DNA of 64,000 nt, taken from positions 1,288,179-1,352,178 of the forward strand of contig OW285189.1 of assembly GCA_935421135.1 (NCBI GenBank), written 5' to 3'. The first letter of the stretch is position 1. The number at the start of each line of letters is the position of its first letter. The notes under the pieces are model-generated. The model had not been told where the DNA came from, searched no databases, and worked only from the letters and a program-made list of their open reading frames with translations. Shown here piece by piece: positions 40,307 to 52,300 of the stretch. This DNA is from Bugulina stolonifera. Its lineage: Eukaryota > Bryozoa > Gymnolaemata > Cheilostomatida > Bugulidae. Both the position numbers and the translations under genes were made by a program.

Positions 40307-43300
40307 ATGGAAAGTAAGAAACCGCCTGAAAAGGCTAAGGACAAACCCAGAGACGTTTTTCAGAATGATCCAGGTAACGATACAATACTTTGAGTACCTC
40401 AGCTAGGGATACAATAGTTGGAGCACTCCAAGTAAGAATTCTGGAATTGAACTTTGAAATATTGCAATGTTAGGCACACTGGTACCGATGATGATACGAG
40501 TGTGGAAAGGGTCTAGGAGTGGTCGGCTAGACCTGCTTTCAATTACATAAAAGACTGAGCAGTTATTGCGTGGTAGATTTTTTAATAGAGCTGTAGGTAC
40601 GACCCATAAGATCTGAGTTATTACTTAGAAAGTACTTGTGAGTATGATCTATTCTAGTTGGGACAGTTCGGGCGTCAAGGCCCAGTGGGACTAAGAGCTG
40701 AACTATATTACTACTAGGAAAGACACCTCAATAATCTTCTGCATAGATATGTCCTTATTGAAATCCAAGCAACAACTGATTAACAATGAAAAAGCGCATG
40801 CTTTATATAGTATTGCGTTTCCGGTAAAAGTTGTGGTTAGGTACGACACAGTATCGGCATTAGGTATTGCACAACAAGAAGGCAGAAAAAAATACGAGGG
40901 TCGACCTCTAAGGTCGTTCATACATGTATATAAAAGAATGCGTACAACAATGTAGGCATATAAATGAGATGATTGCAAGTACTTAGAGGGACGTCGGCCC
41001 TGTAAAACCTTGTATGAAGATAGGTTTAACATAAATTATTCAATGAGCTGCAATCGATATAAGATGATTACACAATATAAGACTGATATAAGCATGTACA
41101 GATGAGTATGCATGTATCATACAGTCAGAAGTTGATTAGATAAGGTGCAAGAGTATGACAGAACTATAAATACATGTAAGATCATTGTCTAGCTACAATA
41201 ATGTAATATGGATCGGCCGCTATTGTGGGAACGTCCGCCTCACTACAATATACATGTACATACTTAAATTCATATGTTGATACTTTTGGTGGAAAAGTTA
41301 CACCTCTATTGATCTTAGTACTGAATATTTACCTCAACAGGTGAAGCTTTGCCTGCCGGCAAGTATGCTCGTAGCAGTATTTCTGGTATAATACTTAGTC
41401 CAATTGTTGAGTTGGACAAGATGGGCAGAGAGATTATTCATCTTGCTAAAGATGGGAACTCCTTGTTTGAGAGTGTAGCCAGACAGTTGGAGGACTCCAA
41501 CTTCACCGCCCAGTCCTTACGTAATATGGTAAGCAGCATGGTACCAGGTCAGCTGGAGAGGTACAAAACCTTCTATGAGCATAGTATAGACACAGATGAA
41601 CTCGCTTCCAAGCTAAGTGATCTGAAGAAAGACAAATCATGGAATACCAAATTAGGTGAACTTGTTATACAGATATTGGCAGACATGTTAAGAACAAAAA
41701 TTGTAGTTGTATACCGCCACCAGCTACCTAGGGACTTCCTCTCAGATGCTAGTGAAGCTAGTTGGCTACATCCTGTTGTAACAGTGTACTGTGAGACATC
41801 GAAGCAGTATCATGCGACTAAGGCCATCGATCCAGTGAAGAGATGGAAGCCTCCTCCTCCGGACACAGAGAATGATGGAGGTAGAGTTAAGTACAATAGC
41901 CGTTTATGTATGTACATTGACTCGTAATGTGTACATGTGTACGGGAGCACAGTGCTGTGTCTGTGAGTTGCCACTATAACTGTCACTAGAATATCTACAT
42001 ATAAATATTACTTAGTGCTATGTATCCATGGTGTTTCCTCGTTCTACCTAAATTAAAGCAATATCCATTTTTATTGCATATTTTGACATAGCCTTAGACC
42101 TTTCTTGCAACTGTGGTAATAGCATTACATTAAATGGAAAAGGTGCTTCTACAGCCTGCACCACTCTAGTCTGTCTGTTTCAATAGGCAAGACTTGGCAA
42201 GATGACCATGGTAGTTCAACTGAGCAGCTCGCTCAGATGGGAAGAGTGGTTCAACCAGTACCTCCAAATGGTAACTGCATGTTTGAAAGTGTATCTAGAC
42301 AATTGGAAGGTGCAAGTCACACTCATCGGTCTCTAAGAGAGATGCTTAGCAGTTTGGATGCCGATGATCTAGATAGGTATGGAGAGTTCATTGACCACTC
42401 TGATGATGTTGCTGACCAATTAGATCAACTGAAGAAAGAAGGAGTATGGAATGTGAGATTAGGTGATCTAGCTATACGATTATTAGCAGACATGTTGGGA
42501 ATAAGAATTCTGATTGTATCTAATGGCCAGGCACCTGTGGAGTTCTGTGCAAAAGCTCCAGTTCAAACAGTTGTACTAGTTTATAACCGGGAAGAACAGC
42601 ACTATGATGGGACTGCGCTCAAACCTGTAACTGTAAAGCAGGAGCCTGCCAGCCATAAAACGGATGAAGACAGAGGTATGGTACAGGTTACACTCCACTG
42701 TCTGCTCTTACCTCAATAAAATACTTCAACAAAATGCTTGACCCACCATCTGTTATTAGTTACTAAACTCCGCAATGGGCAAAACTACTAGTCATATAGC
42801 ACCACATTGTATTAATGCTGAGATAGCTGAACACCTATACACAGGTGTAGTATAATTATTATGTTATTGTAGCACCAACTACTAATCTAAGAGACTTACA
42901 GGCAGATGTTAAGCTCCCTTCCTCTAAGCACCCACTGGCAGCTCCAGACATATTTATCCAATCAGCAGCATCTGAAGAAAAGCCTCCTTTATCCAACACC
43001 CAAGTGCCACCTGAAGTTACTAATCAGGAGCATGATAATATATCACACGCAGTTTGCACAAGCCAACAAGTAAAACCTAAAGTTGGGGAAAAGCAATTGG
43101 CTGTTAAAGGTTAGTGAGCAAGTTTCCCACAATGTTTTCGAATTCAGTCTGGTAGTTTCTCTCCCTAAAATTAAAAATGCCAATGTTCCATTTGCTTTTC
43201 ATTACCAAAAGTGGTATCCACATTTTACTGCATTGCACATTGTATATCTTGCTTCAGTGTGTAAAATACACTTTATAGGCATAGTGATCTTATCTAATGC

Positions 43301-46300
43301 AGGATATACTGGATTTCAGCCAGCTAGTTAGGGAACTTTGTATGATCACAAATACACTGCAATTAAATGGAACTGCTAAACTAAAAACTATGTCATATTT
43401 TGTAAAATAATTACATTGTAAAAATTTAACAGAGCCATATAATAATAAGGAAGAATAAACCGACCCCACAGCATAAGAAACGTTTGTACATGTTGTGGTT
43501 GAAGACCAAGCTACTTGTTCAGACAATACAGCATGTATGTAGAATAACCATAGTACAGACTCTGAATGAGTCCTGAATTGGCTCGTATATGTGTGTGGTG
43601 AGTGTAATACATACTATTGACTATGACAGGCGATCAAAGTGTTGTTATACAGATGGAGAAGAAAAAGTCTGACCATGCATACACACCAACTAGAGTAGAC
43701 TCAATAGACAAGATGGGTCTACAGAATAGACTAGCTACAGCTATCAGCTATCACGTTACTGGAAGGAAACATTCAGAGGGAAAATGTGGAGAGATAATTG
43801 ATACGAATAAAATAGCAGAGAGTGTGGTATCAGTGCTGATGTCGAGAGGTTTAGTTGGAGATTCGCCAGTGACGGACACAAGCGAGGACATAGAGACTAA
43901 ATGGAACAGATATGTGGAGGATATCAAATCAGCAGACCTGTATAGGTGAGCTTGCATGTAGACGTGAGTGTGCATTATCTACATGTATGTCTACTACATG
44001 TACGTATATGCATGTACATATAATATGTAAGTTATATACTTTGTAATGGTATAGTACTTACACTTGTACATGTATATGCATGTTAGTGTATGATACACAC
44101 AATATGTAGCATAATACTTTCATAATATTATTTTTGATTTATTTCCTAATATCTCAACGCTCATCCGAGCATCATCATCAGAGGATAAATGATGATGATG
44201 ATGCTCGGATGAGCGTTGAAATATTAGGAAACAAATCAAAAATAAAAATGCGTCTTGTATTACTATTTATAATAAAACTACTAGCTCACACTAACATTCA
44301 TAATTTACAATTACAGTGTGCCTTGCTACATGTACATGTTATATCATATAATTAAAGACGAAACAGTCTATGAGAACGGTTTACAGTCTACGGTCTGCCA
44401 TCCTCCAATCAGATTTGTGGTCAAAGGAAATTGGGGCGATTCATATATGTTGCAATGCTGCCGGTCAGGATCTCAGCTCCTGGTAGTGCTAGGACCTTGA
44501 AACTGGGTCCCTCGCATCGCTGTCGGGGTGGGTCCCTAGCCTTAAGCCTTTGGACCCAACCTAGGGTGGGGTGAGTACACAGCTCACCCCACCTGCCAAA
44601 TTAGTGTTGGAACTCGGGCTATGCCGGCAGGGAAGATCCTCATAGACCCGTGATTTATATATGTTACAATGCTGCCACTCTGGATCTCGGCTCCGGATGG
44701 TGCTAGGACTTTGGGACCGGGTCCTCCGGCATTGCTGCCGGGGCAGGTCTGTAGCCTGAGGCCTTTGACCCCCATCCAGGGCGGGGTGAATACCCGACCC
44801 ACCCCACCCGCTATATTGGTGTTAGAACTTGGGCTATGGACTTGGCGTTGTCTCCCTAACGCAAGGAAACACAGCATGGAGTCACTGTGACTTGCCTACA
44901 GGACCACAAGTCATCATTGCACGCGAGCGAAGCGAGCAAATAACTGTAGTGAGATTTGCGCCGCAGACCAACCACGTAGTGCTTGTAATTACTAGTTACA
45001 CAAATTATGTATATTACTATTTACTAGCAGTGATCGCAGAAGCTCAGTAATTCAGAACATAGCGTAAAGCTCAGCCATGGGTAACGTACGGCCCATAGCT
45101 GCAATAAGGTTTAAGGGCGATCTTATTGTTTATATGGACCCACAAATCCGATTTCGCTACTTGTCATGTTTATATATAACAATCATGTACATGGGTATAA
45201 CCTATATATCTATAACATGTACATGGGTATAACATGTATGCTAGGCCTGATTCTATCTGCCTATCCTAACTACCCTAGATCCTACCTACGGGCTCACAGT
45301 TCCACAGGGAGTATAAGCTGGGAGGTTCCTAGAACAGTCTGAAGAATCATGGATATAGAGAATGAATAGAGACATTGAACTGCTTCACTTAAAAAAATTA
45401 GCTCCTTTTATATAATATCTACTTCCGCCAAAAGGTCGAACTCTGAGGGGTCACAAGGTCGAACTCTGAGGGGTCAATGGGCCATCAGTCTAAAATAAAT
45501 GCGCGATCAATATTTTGTGTGTGATGATATTTCATGCAAGGATTTTCAGTTTGCCATTTGAGCAGTCAGAGACTTACTTTCACATCCATAAACATACTTG
45601 ATCCTGAGTGATACAGCACTCACAGTGACTGTGTAATTTGTAGAACATTTGGAGTTGGTTATACTGATCCACCAGAGAGAAAAACAGGGTATGTAAAAAA
45701 ATATACAATGTACATATATATGGGTCACATAGGTCTAGGGATAGGAGTAGGGAAAGGATAATCTTAGGTCAATATAAATTAGTCGTGGTCAGTCTAACAC
45801 ATCTGAGTCCGACCTACCAATGCCTAGTTTATTCATAGTGAGCACTGTTGTCGCTGAAAACAGTTTGAAGTTGATCTACTGCCTAGTGTACTGCTGCTGT
45901 TACTTGTTAATCTTGACTTGAGGGTGCTGCATTCGTCAAGAGACATTCTAATAAAGACAGTTTTAAAACCAGACAGTTCGAAACTGTGTAGATTACATTT
46001 AGAAGAACACAACTCACAGACAAATAAATCTTTAGTGTTTTACAAATTAGTAGTGGTAAAAACAAAGTAATATAATATTAAAAATTAGTTGCAGTCTGGA
46101 GTTTGGGGTTTCTAGCTATCCGGTTTCTAAACGTCCTGTTTTGAACTGTCTTTTCCGAAAAGTCGCTAATTCACTGCGTTGTACTTCGCATGTTGCAATC
46201 AGCCTAGTGGATAGGTGCAGTTTTCCATGTTTGAGTCATGCATGTATCATTGTACCGCCTGTATTGCTTATTCTGCATCTGTGAACTGTTCAGTGGCGTG

Positions 46301-49300
46301 ACAAGTGAGGCCGAGACAAGCATACATGTAGATGCTCGTTTTCCGAAAGCATCAGTAAGCTCTGATAACTCTGGTGACACCCAATTTGTTTGTGATCAAA
46401 CAAAAGAAACAAACTTCATGTCAAAAATTATTGGTAATAGAAGAAATGTCGGTGCAGACTATAGACCTCATTTAAATTTGGAGACACACAAGTATAAACC
46501 CTGGCTTATTCACCCCAAGAGTTACTTTAGGCAAGTATATTATGGCATCATCATCTACAGCATTTTATAAAATTGCAATTGCATGTATGCACATTTACAG
46601 ATTTATGTTACCTATTTTACACTAAAATGGGCTATCAATGTATTGTAATAGTGTACAAAGTAAAATGTGCATAATATTGTGAAATATGGTGTACACTGGT
46701 GCTTCACCGTACAAGGTTTGCCTCTGATGCAATGTTTAGAGAGAGCCATGGTGCTGACTATGCAGTGCTGCTGTAATATCACACATGTGCAAGTACCAGT
46801 AAGTGTTCTATGTACATGTACATGTACATGTACAGCGAGTATAAATGAAGTAATGGCATAGTGTACGTATCAACGTAAGCACAGAGTTATAGAGTGACCT
46901 ACACATTGTAGATACTACTGGAATGTATTCATCACTGTTTCTCTAATCACATATCTGGCAGTGCTGCCTGTGGAGCTAGCTTTCTTTCGCGAAGACAGAA
47001 ATACACATTGGAAAATATTCAACCTTTCAAATGACGTAGTGTTTATTATGGATTTACTTCTCAAATTGTGTTTGACAGGTGAGATAAGTACTTACAGACA
47101 TTGTAATACTGTGGTAACACAAACACACATGTATGGTAACATAGCATAATATGTATAAGTGCATATGGTAACATAGTATATGTATAAGTGCATATGGTAA
47201 CATAGTATATGTATAAGTGCATAATATGGTAACATATGGTACATATACTGCAAGTCATACCACAAATCTGTGATACGCAAACACAACCACTTATTATAAG
47301 GGTTTCCTATCTAACTGTAGGTTACTTGGCCAAGGAATCTGGTGAGGTAGTAATGAGGTGGCCAACTTTACTGAGGAGACGACTATTTCATACCGTTTGT
47401 GACAATGAGTATAACAACAACGGGTCGTGTTGCTGCAGCTGGCAATGCAAGCCTAAGTGTGTAAGCAGAGCCTTAACTAGTCTGTTAGAACTAGCAAGCA
47501 GCATATCCATCCTTGCAGAAATACTGGATGTCAATCAAGGCATTGGTTTTGTTAAGCTAATCCGAGGTCTAAAGCTGATCCGCTTGGTGAGAGTTAGTAG
47601 ACTAGTCAAGAACATCAAGTTACTTCAAGATGTAAGTATGCTATACTTATGATAATATACGGTGTGTATAATACATACATGTACGTGTATATACACTGTA
47701 TACATATGACTATATTATACTGTATATGACTATATTATACTGTATATGACTACTGTACACACTATATGCGTATGCTTCAGTCGGGTGCAATCACCCTTCA
47801 CCTCAGGCTGATGAACAGGATGCTTCTGGTCATTCTGGGAGTACACTGGGTCGGATGTTTCCAGTTCCTGGTTCCTGCTTGGATGGGATTTCCTGCTGAT
47901 ACATGGGTTGTAATAGACAACCTCCAAGTACGTAAAATACTTTGACTACGCTATACATGCATTGTATTGTAGAAATCCGCAACATGCACCCTATATCACA
48001 AAGCGCCATTAGTGCGAAAAAATCTGTATGCAGTAACATAATTGTAATACAACAGAGAGGGACAGGTATTATAGTGATCGATGGCATATCAGAACTGAAA
48101 TATAAGTTTGGATGCTTCAAAACACTTGGAAGTAGTTAACTAGTAGTCGTCAGTGTCAGCAGTAGTAGGGTTATACTAATGGGATCAGAACCATCACCAT
48201 AAATTGCCTGAATGGTGCGTGGACCCATTCAGGCAATTCATAGTCATGGTTATGATTTACAGCTGAAGATTTATATAAACTTTGTATCTTGACCACAAAG
48301 CTCCAGATAATTATTCCTGGAGATTTTGTTTACACTGGAAGATAGAGCTCTCGACCAGGCGATTTATCGCCCAATGTAAACTCTACCATTACAGGGAGTC
48401 TCCAACTTCAGATTACATCTACAGTAGACCATTTAAATATCTTCATATGCAGTAAAAAGATAAGGAACCTGCATGTTCTGTACACAATGTACATGTATAT
48501 ACTTGTATAGCAATGGTGGAATAGAAACACTTACTGGCAGTGTCTATACTATGCATCATGTAGGCCTACATGTATATTGGCAGGATGGACCGAAGGGAGC
48601 GCAGTACTTGGCTGCTATATTCCGCACATTCTCGCAGCTAATTGGAATAGGGTACGGAGTATCATCACCAGTTAATTTTGCAGACACGCTAATCTTGTTG
48701 TGCAGCATGGTTATTGGTGCCGTATTCTACGCCATGTTCATCGGTTATGCTACTGACCTCATTCAGTCACACAGTGCCCCGGGCAAACAGTTTCGTACTC
48801 ATGTAAGACCTTCTAACATACTGAGGAAATTATGATCTCAGTAAATCTACATGTATTTTAGTTGAAAACCACATGTAGACGTATGTAGATGCATGTAGAT
48901 GCATGTAGATGTACGTAGGTGTGCGTAGATGTATGTAGATGTTTGTAGATGTGTGTAGATGTGTGTAGATGTGTGTAGGTGTGTGTAGATGTATGTAGAT
49001 GCATGTAGACGTATGTAGATGTGTGTAGATGTGTGTAGATGTATGTAGATGTGTGTAGACGTATGTAGATGTGTGTAGATGTGTGTAGATGTGTGTAGAT
49101 GTGTGTAGATGTACGTAGATGTGTGTAGATGTATGTAGATGTGTGTAGACGTATGTAGATGTGTGTAGATGCATGTAGATGTGTGTAGATGTGTGTAGAT
49201 GTATGTAGATGTGTGTAGACGTATGTAGATGTGTGTAGATGCATGTAGATGTGTGTAGATGTACATGTATGTAGAAGCTTACTAATTGGACAGTATGGTT

Positions 49301-52300
49301 TGAACAGGAAAGTAAACCAACTTTATTAGCCACTCCAAGATTTGGAAATTCAATCAAGTGACAATGTTGAAAATTAAATGTACAGTGCATTGACATCTGC
49401 AGACCCTCATAGCCAACATGATTGTGTTCCCAGATTGAGAAGGTGAAAGAATACATGGCCTTCAGGAGAATACCCAAAGCACTAAGTTCAAGAGTTATCA
49501 GCTACTACGACAAGCGCTATGGCAGAAAACTGTTTGATGAGAACCTTATTCTGTCTGAGCTGTCTGAAGGTTTAAGAACTGTAAGCTCTCTATCTCCATA
49601 TGATAAACATCATATCCATATGATATATACATTATACTCATATGATAAACATCATATCCATATGATATAATATATATTATACTCATATGATAAACATCAT
49701 ACCCATATGATATATATATTATACTCATATGATAAACATCATACCCATATGATATATATATTATACTCATATGATAACCATCATACCCGTATGATATATA
49801 TATTATACTCATATGGTAAACATCATATCCATATGATATATATATTATACTCATATGATAAACATCATACCCATATGATATATATATTATACTCATATGA
49901 TAAACATCATACCCATATGATATATATATTATACCCATGTGATAAACATCATACATGTATCTATATGATATATACATGATACTCATAATATTATGATATA
50001 CATCATATCCATATGACATATTATACAATATACTCATATGATAAACATCTTATCCATATGATATATACATTATAGTCATATGATATTAGACTAGAGTAAT
50101 GTTGGACTGGTTGGTTTGAACTCGTTCACCAAGGTATGCTCGATATAAATAATCTGTTACCAGGGAATAAACAGACTTACAGTCGAAAGGCTCATGTGTC
50201 ATCAATGGTAAACTGAGTTGTAAAGTGAGCAAGGGGGGTAACTTCTTGTGGAATCATACATGGTGAGGGTTATGACGATCTAGTGTCTCCTAGTCTAGTC
50301 AGTGTAACTGAAGACTCGGAGCACCTCTAGTGCAGCAGCATAATATTTAATATAGACCAGGAATAGTGCTGGTCATTGGGCACATCAATCTCTATGAGGC
50401 TGTACACTTCATTGGTGTGTATGCGTATCTCTCTATTTGCAGGAAATTCTCAATCATAACTGCAGAGAGCTAATTGGTACTGTGCCATTCTTCAGTGAGG
50501 ACAACCCTAACTTTGTAAATGCAGTTACTAAATGCCTCAAGTTTGAAATGTTTATGCCAGGGGAGATAATTATAAAGATTGATTCTTATGGTGATCAGAT
50601 GTATTTCATAGAATCAGGTGGGTAGCGACTGTGTAGTTCAAAGGCCTTGGCACACATACGGGTGCTGCCATCTATGATGCGGCATTGACGACCCCCGTTG
50701 GCTTGACGGCCCCCAGTCAGTCGCCAAGCCGATGGACTGGGGGTCATCCATAACAGTATGACATGGGCAGTTTCTTTAATGGTCGAAATAATGAAACATT
50801 GTTTCAGTAGTCATGGGATTTTTATCTTCGCAAATAGATTCCACTACTACTTTAGTAACTTTATCCATTTCCTGGTGTTTTCAAAGTTTAGTATTGGCAA
50901 ATTATGTAAACTAGGTAAAATTTCGTGCCTGCAGGATTTAAAAGCAAAGTGCATCATTCTTTTTTGTTTCTCAAAATTTTATAATTGGCACAGACATACT
51001 TGCCTAACCAATCAGCAACAATGTTTTAGACACTGATTGCTACAAAACAACATCAACGTTGTTTCCCTTTAATATGGTTGGTACTGCACATACAACATGC
51101 ATTGCACTGACCTTCTAATTTTATATTACCTATATGACATAGGTACATGGTACTTGTATGTACATGACATACATTGCAGTCACATGGTGCCTATATGACA
51201 TAGGCTTATGGTGCCTATATGACATACATGTACATGTATGTTCATAGATCATTCATTAGGCATCGTACACTATACCCCAAGTATGACCACAAGTCATGTG
51301 GTATAGGCTTTATTGATTTTTGTGTTGGCTGTTTTAGGGGTAGTGCAAGTTCAGAATAAAGAACAGAAAACAATGTTGGAGTTATGGAAAGGGGCATATT
51401 TTGGGGGTGAGTTGAGGTAATCACATGCTAATGTGTAGTAAAACGTATAATGGTTCATTGTGTAAGGATGTTAGACTACATGTAAAATGTACATGTACAA
51501 CAGTGAACTAGTCTGAAGTCTGAGCTAGTATAGGACATTGTAAGCACACTTTACGTACACATTGTGGTGTTGGTAATATTAGCATTTCTTTATATGCGTT
51601 TAGGTTTTGTTTGTTCACCTCAGACCTCACAGAGTGATCCAAAAGTTTGTCTTTAGTGCTTTTTGTTGAAAAATGTGTATGAGATTGCATTGTATTGCAC
51701 TGCGCTACGCTGCACTGCACCGCCTCACCCTGCTCTGTACCGTGCCCCAACCGCACTGTACTGCATTATATTGCATCACATCCCTTCCCATTGCAGTGTA
51801 ATGCATTGTATTTTATTGCATGCATATTATAATGTTAAAAAACATACCCTAAAAGCAAATACCTGTTTGTGAGTTTTAACTTTTAAGCGAGTGACAACTC
51901 AAAAATAATTTCCATAGCTATCATATTCTGCTTTCAAAATGATTTATGCAATTACTGGTTTAAACAGACCATACATGCAGCTATTTGTTAGCTATATGAC
52001 ACAATCATAGCTGGATATTTGAAAAAGCAGCAAGTATTTGCTGTAACATAATTGGTAAGTAGCATAGAGTAGGAGCTTAATCAGAGGAATTTTTAACAAG
52101 CTATGGTAATTACTTTATCTCACAGGTGGCCTTACTGTACTATATTAGTAGAGTCAGGTGTAGTTTTGTACTTTAGGTAAGTGGGGTTCAAATCTGAGTA
52201 AACATACAGCTTAGGCTTAGCTAAGCTTCTTTCTAATGCTGAAATATGCTTAAACACTAATTTTGGGACTAAAAAAATTTGGTTATAGACCATGATTGGC

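Noticed and set aside
44584..45050. Small ORFs of 70-97 aa around the GC-rich block
   Set aside because: They overlap on both strands, lack splice support and follow the duplicated repeat unit.
46238..46293. Signal peptide for the second channel (MHVSLYRLYCLFCICELFS)
   Set aside because: This overlaps the pyrimidine-rich tract before a good acceptor at 46293, and HCN channels lack signal peptides. Kept only as the alternative start if the fusion model fails.
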